Assembly: GCA_941918925.1 (NCBI GenBank)
Contig: OW799235.1
Location: 35,577,201 to 35,641,200, forward strand
Reading direction: 5' to 3'
Length of the DNA: 64,000 bases
From: Phyto melanocephala
Taxonomy: Eukaryota; Arthropoda; Insecta; Diptera; Rhinophoridae
Positions 22,191 through 33,330 of the stretch are shown here, one piece after another (the stretch's first letter is position 1; each line of letters starts with the position of its first letter). The notes below the pieces were generated by a model that searched no databases, was not told where the DNA came from, and saw only the letters and a list, made by a program, of their open reading frames with translations. The position numbers and the translations under genes are program-made.

Positions 22191-23893
22191 CATGTACTAC
22201 CGTTATTTCTGGTTTGCCGATAAATTGGTGTCGGCAATTTTTGTTTACTTGTGTGATAGACCTGGGTAGATCCATTTGTTTTCTAACGCAATGACATCTA
22301 ATATCTAAACTTAAAAAAATTGTAGCAGACATACTTAAATACTGCTGCTAATCTAATTGAAACAGACTTTCGAAGTCATCTTTATACGCAAAATTTGAGA
22401 ATAAGTTGATTTTTTGAAAAAAAAAAAAAACTCATTTATATCATTTAAAAAAAAAAACGTTTGAGCTTTAATTTTTAAAAATAAAAAAATACTCTACTTG
22501 TGTTTTGTTTATTTTACATAAAATTATAATAAAATACGCATATCGGTATTGTCGATATTTTTGTTTTTGAGTATAAGAAACGTCTCTCATCTCTTTTATT
22601 TGCTAACCTTTAATCAAAATATTGTAGTTGTGCCTTTTTACATTATGGTCAACCTAACAAACAATCTAATAACTTACAAATGTCGTCTATAATCCAAATA
22701 AAAAAATTTCTTTCTATAAGTTGTGCAGGATTTTTTGATTAGGAATAGAAAGAAGTTAGTTTTTTTTATTAATGCCGGAAGTTTTTTTTATTTTCACTAA
22801 AATGCATGTTTATTTAAGATGTATGCGCCTGTCCATTTGTTGTGTGCCAATTTGAAATTAACTTCCTACATGATAAAATAAATCTTACAGGGCTTTAAAA
22901 ATAGTTGAATAACAAGTCAGTACATGATATTAATTACCATTAGTTTTTATTTTCTTAAAAGACAATGGTAGATTGTGGTTTAAAAATATATATATATTTG
23001 AATAAGGGAAAAAACGGTTTCAGTTGTACGGTATAATTCATATAACATAGTTTAGGTTTATTAAAGCCTTATTTGACAGATGTACTGAAATATGTCAAAT
23101 AAGCCTTTAATAAACCTAAAACATGTTTTATGAATATAAGCCGTAGTTTTTTTTGTTTATAACTCAGTTATTTATACCCGGTTTTTGCTGATTTTCCACA
23201 AAAAAAAAATTCTGAAAAAATGCATATATTTTAATGCCCCGCTAAAGTAGTTTTTCTTATACCTTATATATCTTATACTATATAAAGTATAAATCTTTAA
23301 ATTGGCAACAATTTTTAACAGGCGGTCATTTTGTCAGTCAGTTTTGTTAATTTTGATTTGGCATTTCAACAGGAAAAGACTGAAACATCAATATCAAAGC
23401 GTAGATCAAAAGTCTATATTAAAATTATAATGCCAGAAGATTATCTTTCGAATAAAGTAAATTTCATGTCAATTTAAAAAATGTAGTATTGTTTAATTCC
23501 ATTTCAAAGTTGTTAACCTCTATAAAAATCACCCTTTACATTTAACAAACAATACTACAAAATATCTGCTAAAATTGTTTTTGTAAAAATAGGGTCATCA
23601 TAGTTTTTGTTCGTATCTCAATCGTCTCAATTAACCGACCGTTAATTTAAAATTCAATAGACGAACAGCAGATAAATTAACTCACCCATGTGAATCGTTT
23701 TCCAATAAAGGGAGTAGACTATGCAAAATTTTGAAAAAAGCTATATGTGATTTATTAATGAAGTTTTTTGTTATTAGTAGAACCCATCTAGGCAAAGTAT
23801 ACCAGAGCTAACAATATAATATTACTAAAAAGCAATTGCACGCGAACAGTCAGTTTGATAATTCTTTTATGATTTGATTGGGGGACTTTTTAT
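22191..23893. other. AT-rich stretch without a gene, with one hairpin
   Basis: No coding exon or transposase is visible apart from the palindromic unit at 23034-23137 listed separately. Short ORFs here have no recognisable content. Confidence 0.4.
23034..23137. mobile_element. 104-bp hairpin MITE
   Basis: Two arms (TTTAGGTTTATTAAAG and CTTATTTGACA, with the reverse TGTCAAATAAG and CTTTAATAAACCTAAA) pair almost completely around a short loop at about 23079-23092. The stem extends outward through ATTCATA/TATGAAT. Such a compact palindrome is typical of a hairpin MITE. The target duplication is not evident. Confidence 0.55.
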
Positions 23894-23981
23894 AGTGGAG
23901 AGCACAACATGCCAAAACAGGCATACATGTATACCTGCCATAGGTGTGAGCTATAGAACGTCCCCTTTTTTTAACCTAACA
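23894..23981 (+). repeat. 3'-end fragment of the LINE/SINE family seen at 24.7 and 58.8 kb
   Basis: AGTGGAGAGCACAACATGCC, TATACCTGCCATAGGTGTGA and a terminal TTTTTTAACCTAAC match, with divergence, the 3' region of the LINE at 24722-25168 and the body of the SINE at 58817-59132. It is short, as expected for a 5'-truncated retrotransposed copy. Confidence 0.55.
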
Positions 23982-24114
23982 ATGCAATCGCATAACTTAT
24001 TGTGGTTATTTAACATCAGTGACTGAACCTAGTCACATCTACTCGCCCTTTGGAATTATTATTGGGGGAGCAAATTTGTAGAAACATCAAACATATTGGT
24101 AACCTAATTTATAC

Positions 24115-24430
24115 TAGAGGTGGGAAAAACGTTCTAAAACGTACCCTCTAGTATTATGCACAACTGTCAAGCACTGTGTTTCAACGCAAATTTAATTTTA
24201 AAACAAAGCGTGCAGTGTCACTTCGGTTTGTGTTACTTCGCTTTGCTTCTGCTTCAACCGTCTTCTATTTCAGCAATGTTCTTCTATGCTATTGTTTGAG
24301 CGTTTTTGTTACGTAAGTATTCGTTTTGAAATGTAAAAGAAGGTGAAACTACTGCCATTCACCTTCTTCTTCTTTGAAATAAGAGATGATGGCTTATAAA
24401 ACATTTTTTGGTGCTTGTTCTCACCTCTAA
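24115..24430. mobile_element. Possible small hAT-like MITE
   Basis: The left end TAGAGGTGGGAAAAACG and the right end (GTTCTCACCTCTA) form a short imperfect inverted repeat. Flanks do not show a clear 8-bp duplication. The interior has a GAAGGTGAA/TTCACCTTC stem near 24340-24370. Treat as tentative. Confidence 0.35.
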
Positions 24431-24721
24431 TACATATGTACCCCTCTTTCTCATGGTGAAGGGTATACAAAGCTGTGAACTTTTTCAGTTTTAAAAACCA
24501 TTTTAGGAAATGAAATTTGTCAAAGTTTTCTTTTTTTTCTACTCAATCTTAGATTGCACTAAAACTTGATACCCAAATCTTTATTTGGGCTTTAACACAG
24601 TTTAATAAACATATTTGATGTGACTTGATAGTTTTTAACAATAGAAATTTCGTGCAAAAATCATACGTAAATTCTTGGAATAATAAACTAATTTATAATA
24701 ATTATTTACTTAAAAAACATT

Positions 24722-25168
24722 TAGGTTAGGTTAGGTTGAAAAGGAGGGGCAATAAAAGCTCAAACCCATGACAGGTATACACTTATGTCCAGTTGGCATG
24801 TTGTGCGCTCCATATGGAAAACGGAATTCCCAAACAAAAACCATAAACATAATTTCCCATAAATAACGGACTAGTCCAAGAACCCAGTCCCCTCAATGTA
24901 ATTCATTATGGATCTCCAGTTCGAGTTCCCCAGGTATTCCAAGTTCGGCATAGTATCCACTGTAAAATTCTCGCGTCTAATATGCCCAAACGCAGGACAA
25001 TGACAGAGGTAGTGTACCAATGTCTCATCCTCTTCCTCGCATGCTCTACATGTTGTCTCCTCAGATAATCTCATGCGAGCTAGATGGGTTCTCAACTCCG
25101 TATGACCTGTAATTACACTGGTTAGTTTCCTAAGTCTTGGTCTACTAAGTCTCAGAATCTCTTTAAAA
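24722..25168 (-). mobile_element. 3' end of a non-LTR retrotransposon (LINE)
   Basis: The minus strand carries the C-terminus of a LINE ORF2 followed by a short 3' UTR ending in AACCTAACCTAACCT repeats at 24722-24736. The copy starts abruptly near 25168 inside ORF2, the usual 5' truncation of LINEs. The 3' UTR segment ATGGAGCGCACAACATGCCA is shared with the SINE at 58817-59132. Confidence 0.75.
24871..25161 (-). pseudogene. LINE ORF2 C-terminal fragment with zinc-knuckle-like motif
   Basis: The open frame from about 25161 reads FKEILRLSRPRLRKLTSVIT, GHTELRTHLARMRLSEETTC, RACEEEDETLVHYLCHCPAF and ends at a stop at 24871 after YIEGTGFLD. The CxxC...H...C (TCRACEEEDETLVHYLCHC) and the preceding GH..LR.HL pattern are typical of the ORF2 C-terminus of Jockey-like and related insect LINEs, just after the reverse transcriptase/RNase H region. 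It is intact over this stretch but 5'-truncated, so it is not functional. Confidence 0.75.
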
Positions 25169-26076
25169 CATTTACTTACTTGTTGTCCTAAAACACAATG
25201 GAAATATCAACTAATATTTTTTAAAACAAAACGTTAACAAAATTATTTTTAATTTTTAAATAAACTTTTATTAACTTTTCAAAAAGATCGTAATACAAGA
25301 TAAGTACATTTAATAAAGATTTACAATAATATTGTAGAAACACTTAAGAAGCGAAACCAAAAACTTAAATGTGGCAATTTTCAATATTTATGACCTTGTT
25401 TAATTAGGCAAAAAATTGTGCTCATATTTCCTTTTTTTTATTGTTCATATACTTACACATACAAACATGTTATTTTTTTCAATGAGATTTTAGCATGTGT
25501 TGTTGTAGTATTCTAAACAATTTCAAGTCACTGAACTATTTATAAGTTTATATAACAAAATGTACAAAACAAATTATATATAAAAAAAATAGCAATAATT
25601 TATTTTTCATTTACAAAAACCCCAACAAACGACCAGTGGATCAAAAACCAGCCACTCATTCTTACTTGATTTTTGCGCTGTATTTATTGGGGTTTATACT
25701 AAAAGTCAAGGCCAATTTGTAGAGCAAAAAACAGAACACCATTATGAGCTACTACTACTACTGCTACTGCTATTTTTTACCGCATAATTTTAAATTTAAA
25801 TTTGATTGTATATTTATTTTATTTAAAATTTCTAAAGGCATTATAAGTTCAAATTTAAAACAAATACCTTGAATAAACAATTGAAACAACGAACTGTAAA
25901 CAAATGAATCAACTGAACCCAGCAACTAAACAATCAACCAACCAACCAACCAGCCATCCAACTAACGACCAATGGTCTCTTACACGTACTTCTACCTCTC
26001 GTTGCACACATACATACATAACTATACATTTCATTAATTTAGATTAAACCCCAACAACCATTGACCATTTAAAAGA
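25169..26076. other. AT-rich stretch without a supported gene
   Basis: No TIR pair or ORF is supported. A tract of AACC repeats occurs at about 25938-25960 and C-rich sequence extends to 26010; these are simple repeats. Confidence 0.4.
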
Positions 26077-26084
26077 CATTAAAC

Positions 26085-26560
26085 CAGTGCTATTTAACCT
26101 TTTTGGCTCGTGTACCACTAAATTCATGACAAACTTTTCGCGTACCACCAAAAAAAATAAAATGTAAACATTTTTAAATGTTTGAAAATGTGTACAACAA
26201 ATTCGTATTATTGTTCTCAGATGTGCGTTTGTTTATTTCGAGGAAAACAAAACACACACATTTTAAATTAACAAGCATACTCTTTTGCTTTTGGTTGAAC
26301 GAATATTTTACTTTGCTCATTCGTTTATTGGTATGGTTATCATTCGCTTACGTTTGTTATTTTTTATTAAGTGTAGATGACAGTGTTACTTAAATTTAAA
26401 AATTCAAAATTTCACAAAAAGGTATACTTTTAGGATGATTTTTCTTTTTGTTTCCAATTGCAAAATAGAAATCGTTAAAATTTTAAAAGATTTCGCGTAC
26501 CACCTGGAAATTTTTCGCGTACCACTAAGTGGTACGCGTACCATAGGTTGAATGGCACTG
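26085..26560. mobile_element. Non-autonomous hAT (Buster-like), 476 bp
   Basis: The ends CAGTGCTATTTAACCT and, from the minus strand, CAGTGCCATTCAACCT are flanked by perfect 8-bp repeats CATTAAAC at 26077-26084 and 26561-26568. The duplication has TA at its centre, the NNNTANNN pattern of Buster-type hAT elements. The motif CGTACCAC or its inverse recurs several times near both ends, like subterminal binding sites. There is no transposase coding capacity. Confidence 0.85.
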
Positions 26561-26568
26561 CATTAAAC

Positions 26569-27217
26569 AAACCGTTGTCAATCAATTGACACAGCGTTTT
26601 ATAAATGCAAAAATTAAACTAACGACGTCATACAAATAAACAATAATAGCAAATAGTTATGTATGACTGTGGCTATTGAAATGTTAAGGAATGGCCCCGA
26701 TTTTCATTTTCATATATTTTTTTTTTTTTTTTAATTTATAAAAGGTTTAAAAAATATTTTACATGATCATTTTGTAAACAAGTCTTTGATAAATTTAATA
26801 ATTGATTATGCGTATCATGGTTAATTGTATGTATATAGTATGTATATCATGTAATTAATGTGCTATTTAAAGGTTTCTAATCGCTAATTTTACTGTGATA
26901 TGATAAATTTAAAAAACATGTTTTTAAACTTTAGCTCCCTTACAAATGTTAGCATCACTGGTTCAACTACAATAATAACTATGTATAATAGTTATCAAAT
27001 ATTTATTATTAATTTTTGTTTTTTTATTTGTTTTTTCTCCCCTCTCGTTCACAATATTTAAATCCATTATAAATATTTTATTTCAATCAATAAATAAATA
27101 ATAAATTTCAAAAATTAAATTAGTTTATTCATTAATATAATTCGTTTATTTATAGCGCTATTAGGCTGCATGCGAACTGGCTAATTTTAAGCTCAAATTA
27201 ATTACTTTGAAATATTA
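26569..27217. other. AT-rich stretch without a supported gene
   Basis: Nothing beyond homopolymer runs and AT-rich text was recognised. Confidence 0.4.
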
Positions 27218-28175
27218 ATTTTTATACCCTTCACCTGCGGTATATGTAGCTTTGTCATTCCGTTTGTAATTTCTGCAATATTAATTTCCGACCCCATAAA
27301 GCTTATGAATAGGGAAGTCGATTAAGCAATGTATGTCCGTCCGTGTGTTGGTGGAAGCTACAACATGTTGCAATGACCTGTATGTTCCATCAATATTTTG
27401 GAAATATCCGGGAATGAATGGCTAGTAGAATCTATAACAATCGCTCTATAACTTTCAGAGATATAAGCTAATAAACACAACCTCGGTTTTTTTGCCACAT
27501 TTGTACCACAAAAATTAAAAATATTTAGCTCTTGAATAATTTATAGACACATTTGTTACTATTCGTAGCTATAATATGCCTCTTGAAAATTTTTTGACTA
27601 ACCGGTAAAGTTATAGGCAAAAAATTTTTGGTAAAACATATTAAATCTACAAACGAAAATCGATTTTTTTCAGCTTTAAGAGAGTTAATATGGGTATTAA
27701 GTTAAAGGCTTAACTTGCTGAATATATACTATAATACACTATAAATGGCAAATCTGGTATTTCAAAATATAATTCCTTGAACCTCTTCAGTATTGGTATC
27801 AAACGAAACGACTTAACCAATCAAATACAGTAAACTATGAAAAAGTAAAAATTCTAAAATAGCCAGATATAGTACTAATGGATTTATCCACCTCCGCAAA
27901 TATTAGTATCAAATGAAAGGACTCGACCAGTAGAATACAGTAAATTATTAAAAAGTGTAAGATCCAAGATGGTGTCTTAAAACAAAATGGCGAACATTTG
28001 TTTCTTACAGTAAACTATGTAAAAACTCAAAATCAAAGATGGCATCGGAAATAATAAATAAATATGGCGTATAAAATGATATCTAGGCTAAGATGCGTTG
28101 TGGTCGTTATACTTATCTATATAAAGAGTATTATAAAATTCGGCACGGACGAATATAGCACTCTTACTTGTTTTG
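27218..28175 (+). mobile_element. INE-1-like copy, short family, moderately diverged
   Basis: It starts ATTTTTATACCCTTCACCTG, has GACCCCATAAAG and ATGTCCGTCCGTGTG, a body with repeated AAGATGGxGTC motifs, and ends ATTCGGCACGGACGAAT, AGCACTCTTACTTGTTTT. The palindrome carries one mismatch. Confidence 0.8.
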
Positions 28176-30847
28176 TTTAACTGAAATTTTGTTGGTGTAG
28201 TTTGAGTCCACAAAATGTCAGATTATCCCACGTTAGTTCAGTTTCCGTAAGTCAACATTAACTTTTATATAGGAAGTAGGAGATAAACGGTAACTTTAAC
28301 TTGAGTTTAATTAATTCTCATCCGTTTAAAAAAAGTGAGACACAAAACTATCGAAGTTAGATAAAAGGGAAGGCCTGTTAATAGAAATGACACGCAAGCT
28401 CTTGACATAACCAGAGCTGTATTACAATTGTTTAGCTAAGAATTGGCAATGCATACTAAGACCACAATTTGTCCAAAAGGAAAAACTAAGTCGGCTGTTA
28501 AAAGAAAATGAAAAGAAAGTTAAACAAATATCGTCATCTAAAACCGAAACTTATAGTCTCATATAAATTTAGTTAAAATAAAATAATAAAAAAAGCAAAA
28601 TACAACAGCACAGAAATAATTGGGCTTTCTCCATCAATTTTTTACAGTTTTTTTGTAAAAAAAAAATTCATTTTAAAGCCATATAATTTTTTTAAATACA
28701 ATGAGTTGGGCTGCGGTATCCTTCCGTTGTTGCAGTATCACCTCTACCATGATGGCATTGCCATATTATTTTCTCCGCAATATACATATGTAGATATTTT
28801 TCTTTAATTTGCTTACGTTCAAATTTTATAACGAAAGGCTAACGGGAAGAACAAAAATTTAAGAAAAAATTGTTATATGTTGTTTTATTCATGAAAAATA
28901 TTTTTATAGAAATAAAAGAGAGAAATACACTAGCAAATTACAAATAGAAGCAATGGTGAATTTAATGAAAAGAAATCAGGACATTACCTGTGGTTTTAGC
29001 TAACGCGCCTCAGTAGAATTTTAAAATTCTGGGAAGAATTGGCATTGACACTAAATGGATCGGGGCTTATCTTTTGCAGAAAATTCTCCTTGACGACCAC
29101 TTCCTGAACTTGAAGACTCTAGCTCAGACGAAATATATTTAAATGCCGCCTTATTTAAACGAAAATTTTTCTGACAGCTGTAAAATTAAAATTTCATTAA
29201 ATAGTATTTAAATTTCTTCATCATTCATATTCAACACATCTTTAGCGCAAAACTCTTCTTTGTACCCGAATGTCTAAGCAGTAATCGTCACTACTATCCT
29301 TAAAAATGCTATTGTACCGATATTAATAGTTTTTATTTTCCGCGTTTAGATATTTTACATATATTTCACGTACATAGTGTTTTTAGATTCAAAAATTTTA
29401 TTTTTTTTTGTTTGTTTACCAACAACTGACACAATAGCCCCTTAGAATTAATTAAAACAGGGATGTTAAATCGATTTTGCGGAAAACTTAGACCGCAGTA
29501 ATGAATAATTGCAACGTGCATATCGATCAATATTTCTTTTCGATGAATTGTCCGTTCAAATCAAAAGGCAATAATTTTGTAGTTGGTCGATTCTATGAAA
29601 AATAATCCATGAACAAGTGAATTAATCGGTCAGCTAAATAATTGTGTTAACCATAAAACAAATGTAGATAAATCTCTATTTTTAAAATTTAATTCAATAA
29701 ATAATAAAAAAAATTTAATAAAAATTAATAAAAAGATACAGTGGCCTGAGTACAAATGATATCTGAGTTACCAGATCTGACAAAGGTGTTTCAGTTTAAG
29801 CCTTGTCAAAAAATATAACCTCTAAATTAAAACTAAAACCTTTCAATGATTAAATCAATCTTCTGATTCAATCTTAGAATCAATCACTTGTATCACAATC
29901 GTTGTTGGCAGGGTTGCCAACACAATCGCAATATGATAAATTTTTAAAGTTCGTTCCAGTTTTAAAAATCGAATAAAGACTTTGATTATTCTATGACTAA
30001 AATTGTATCGCATTAAGTGCTTAGTTTTTTGGTGACTATTTTTAAATAATTAATATTTGTCTAATTTAGTGTAATAATATTCAGTTATTTACTTTTTTAA
30101 TCATATTTACTCATTTATTAATTAATTTATTTATTTTTTTATTTTAGGTAAGTACTTTGGATATTTTTGTGTTAACTAATGTGTGCTAATGAAAACTGAG
30201 TAAGTAGTTGTTAATCCAAATTTAAATTTGCGGTATCTCTAGTCGAAATGTTGGTCCATTTAAAATTATAATCAAACATTATAACGAGCTGATTTTGATG
30301 ACTTTGGTTGTAATAAAATATATTTTAAATAAATAAAATAATTAATTCAAAAGATTTCAAATATAAATATATACAAATCTTATAAATATCTGTGGCAATA
30401 AGGTATAACTGCTTATGTCTGATTTTATCGTTTTTCAGGAAAGCACTTTTTTAAATTATTTTTTTAATTGATTTCTATTAAAATAAAATAATTATATGCG
30501 TTTTGTGGTGTAGTAATCAAAGAACACACCTGCTTTCGTATATTTAGTAAAGTTATAGTTAAAAATAAGTGTCAAATGACATTGTCCGTTGAAATATATA
30601 AGCATTAGGTTGTTATCAATTTAATTGAAAATTCGCTTTGGGTTAATTTGAAATTGCAAAATTATTTATAATTATTTTATTTACTCAATTTTAGCTTATG
30701 TCGACTTAAGCAGTTATTCCTTTTAGCCACAGATATATAAAAACATTTTTTAATTCTTAATTTAGAACAAGGAGTGAGATCGAAATAAATCTAAACACTT
30801 ATTAAAGTCAATAATTTAGAAACGGTTGACCTTAGAGTTTTGACATG
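28176..30847. other. AT-rich stretch without a supported gene
   Basis: A segment at about 28320-28470 is a diverged relative of 4560-4730. Elsewhere there are no TIR pairs, transposase similarity or credible exons. A block at 28950-29160 is slightly more complex but lacks an open frame. Confidence 0.4.
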
Positions 30848-31680
30848 TTTTTATACCCTTCACACAGTGAAAAAGGGTATATATAGGTTTGTCATTCCGT
30901 GTGAAATTTCTACAATTTTCTTTTCCGACCCCATAAAGTATATATTTTCTGAAAGCTTATGAATAGGGAAGTCGATTAAGCGCTGTCAGTCTGTCCGTCT
31001 GACCGTCTGTCCGTGTGTATGTTGAAATCAACTTTTTGAAGCCCCCCGACATCGCTTGGACTCGGGTGAGGTATTTAAATATCAGAAATATTCGGGAGTA
31101 GATCAGTATTGAAAATCAGAAATATCGGTACATAAACAACTGAGATATGAGCAAAAACCCACGACCACCTCTATTTTTTTTTCACAAAAACAACATTACA
31201 ACAACAACATACATACATACAAACGTGTATACTGGTTAGAGAAAACGTGGCATCGAATCCCAGCTGAGCCAAAAAAAAATTTTTTTATATTTTAAAAATT
31301 TTTTTTAAAATTTTTTTTTTTTTTAATTTTTTTTTTTATTATTTTTTTATTTTTTATGTAATATATTATTTATATTTTTATTATTTTTTTTTTTATTTTT
31401 TTTTTGTTTTATATATATGCTAATTATTTTTTAAAAATTTTTTTTTTTAATTTTTTTTTTAAATTTTTTTTTTAAATTTTTATTTTTTATTTTTTTTAAC
31501 ATACATACGTAAATTTATAATTTTACAATGGGATGTTTTTTATATATGTATATTTTTTATATGTATGTACGTATTTCATATGAGATGAATGGTGATACAA
31601 ACTACTGTTATTTCATGACTACACGTTGTGAAGGGTATATAAGATTCGGCACGGCCGAATATAGCGCTCTTACTTGTTTT
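30848..31680 (+). mobile_element. INE-1-like element, short family, young copy
   Basis: It is nearly identical to 21173-22016 over the 5' stem, the GTCTGTCCGTCTGACCGTC tract, AACTGAGATATGAGCAAAAA, CAACATACATACATACAAAC and the poly-T/A interior (31270-31500). It ends ATTCGGCACGGCCGAAT (perfect palindrome), CGCTCTTACTTGTTTT. Confidence 0.85.
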
Positions 31681-32330
31681 ATTTTTATTTAATTGATATT
31701 ATATTACAGATCACAAAAAAAAAATTTTATTGGTCTTACCACTACTTACGAAGTTGTGGCCTTTTTGGGTAACCCTTCCATTAAAGATTTTAGTAATTTT
31801 TTGAAAATAGTTTGACCATCTCTTTTTACATTTTTTCATATTGTGGTGCCCCATACTAGACTTGCAAGATCTGCAACATTTGCATGATCTGATTGCAAAG
31901 AAGGGTGATTTCCGCTTATGTTAGGTTTTTGTTATCACTCCAGAGCTTTTTTACCATAATGACATGATGCGAAATTAGGCCAAACATATGTGCAGATATT
32001 GTGCTATCTTATGAAAGTAAGAGGTCTTTATTTGCCTAGTGTAACTTATAACTTGCTTCTATTGCCGCAACTGCATAAAGCTTGCAATACCAAGAAATTT
32101 TTTTTAGGAAATTTTGTCTGCTATTGGCTTCTAAACTTTTATTATTTATTTATTTAAATTAATCATATTAACAGTTGAGCAGTTTTTTTCTATCAAAGAA
32201 AACAATAACTACATGAACAAATGAAGACAGAAACAGCATTCGATATAAGCATAATTGAAAAACCTTATCAGCTTTCCTCTAGTTACATTTACATTTAGTG
32301 TAGTTTGATCGGCGAAATTTTATATATAAA
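31681..32330. other. AT-rich stretch without a supported gene
   Basis: No TIRs or recognisable proteins. A somewhat more complex block lies at 31730-32100 but is full of stops in all frames. Confidence 0.35.
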
Positions 32331-32339
32331 TGAAAAAAT

Positions 32340-32880
32340 GTAGAATCAATTTTTTTTATTAGATTCAGGACAAATGCAATATTAGAAACAATTCTTTGGC
32401 TTTTTAACGTTGGGTGCGCAACGAGTAAAAAACGACTTCGATATGACGGTAAGTTTGTATTAGAATTCCAACGTAAGTAAGGCAGAACAGTAAAAATTGT
32501 TTTTGGACTGATTCAAGTTTTTGAGTAAATTTTTTTGCACATAAGGATCATTAAATTCCTTGGTTCAACGCTTTATGAAACTAAATACCCCATTAGCTCT
32601 ACTTACTGTTATTGTTACATGTGAGTTGAAATTAATTTTTACATCAAAGAGAATTCCAAGATCCAAAAACGAGTCAACAACGATTAATTTAAAGCCATTT
32701 AGAGAGTAAACATTTAAAATCGGTGAATATCTGCAGAATGTCATAGATTTGCATTTTGTTAAAGTCAATTCCATAATATTTACGGTACACGAATTAAAAA
32801 AATTATTTAAAACAGTTTGGAGATAAAAACTGTCCTCATTATTTCTAATCAATGAATAAATAAAGTTTAACTTATCTTCA
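32340..32880 (-). pseudogene. LINE reverse-transcriptase C-terminal fragment (Jockey-like)
   Basis: The minus strand encodes SLIRNNEDSFYLQTVLNNFF, LTKCKSMTFCRYSPILNVYS, LNGFKLIVVDSFLDLGILFD, VKINFNSHVTITVSRANGVF and SFIKR, then a frame with KEFNDPY. The KC..MTF.R, Y...G..L....DLG..FD..L.F..H pattern is the conserved block after the reverse-transcriptase catalytic centre in Jockey-like LINEs. Stops follow, and the catalytic YxDD part is missing. It abuts the mariner fragment at 32881, which marks an insertion or deletion junction. Confidence 0.7.
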
Positions 32881-33330
32881 ACATTTCCTTGATCATTAGC
32901 AACTTAAAAATTTTGACCCGGAGGCTGCGAAAATCTTCCAGTACAAACGTTTTGTTTTGTCTTCAATTATACAAAATGAGTATTTTTGTATAAAATATGA
33001 TTTTAATTTCCGTGCCTTTCTTCTTTCTGGAACTTTTTGCACTTTGTATGTTTTTAAGCCTGCATTGGCTTTATCTTTTCTCACCAAATAGTCATAAAAC
33101 TCAGATTACCGGGTTGGTTTTTAACCGAATTTTTTTTTGGAGCTTTATTCAATATGCTTTAAATTTTCTTGAATCTCTTAATATCATATAGACCTTTTTA
33201 TAACTAACCAGGTTTCCTATCAACTGTCAAGTTCTTCTGATACTGTTTAACAATGTTAGAAACGATTTGATGGCAGACCCTTAATTCTTTGTTAAATTTT
33301 TTGTAGGATCAATTTGAACTTTTTGGAAAA
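32881..33330 (-). pseudogene. Fragment of the same Tc1/mariner family as 10993-12345
   Basis: The minus strand gives an HTH end (CHQIVSNIVKQYQKNLTVDR, KPG), then AGLKTYKVQKVPERRKARKL, YSFCIIEDKTKRLYW and, in another frame, GRFSQPPGQNF, stop, VANDQGNV. These match IERKP, LYKVQKVSDHNYR, FCVVDEEIYVLADF and LRGQDLYVADGRGNV of the copy at 11146-12210 in order. It stops at the LINE fragment, and the C-terminal half was not found. Confidence 0.65.

Noticed and set aside
24722..24736. AGGTTAGGTTAGGTT, resembling the insect telomere repeat TTAGG
   Set aside because: Only about three units at the tail of a LINE 3' UTR. Higher flies lack TTAGG telomeres, and the LINE tail explains it.
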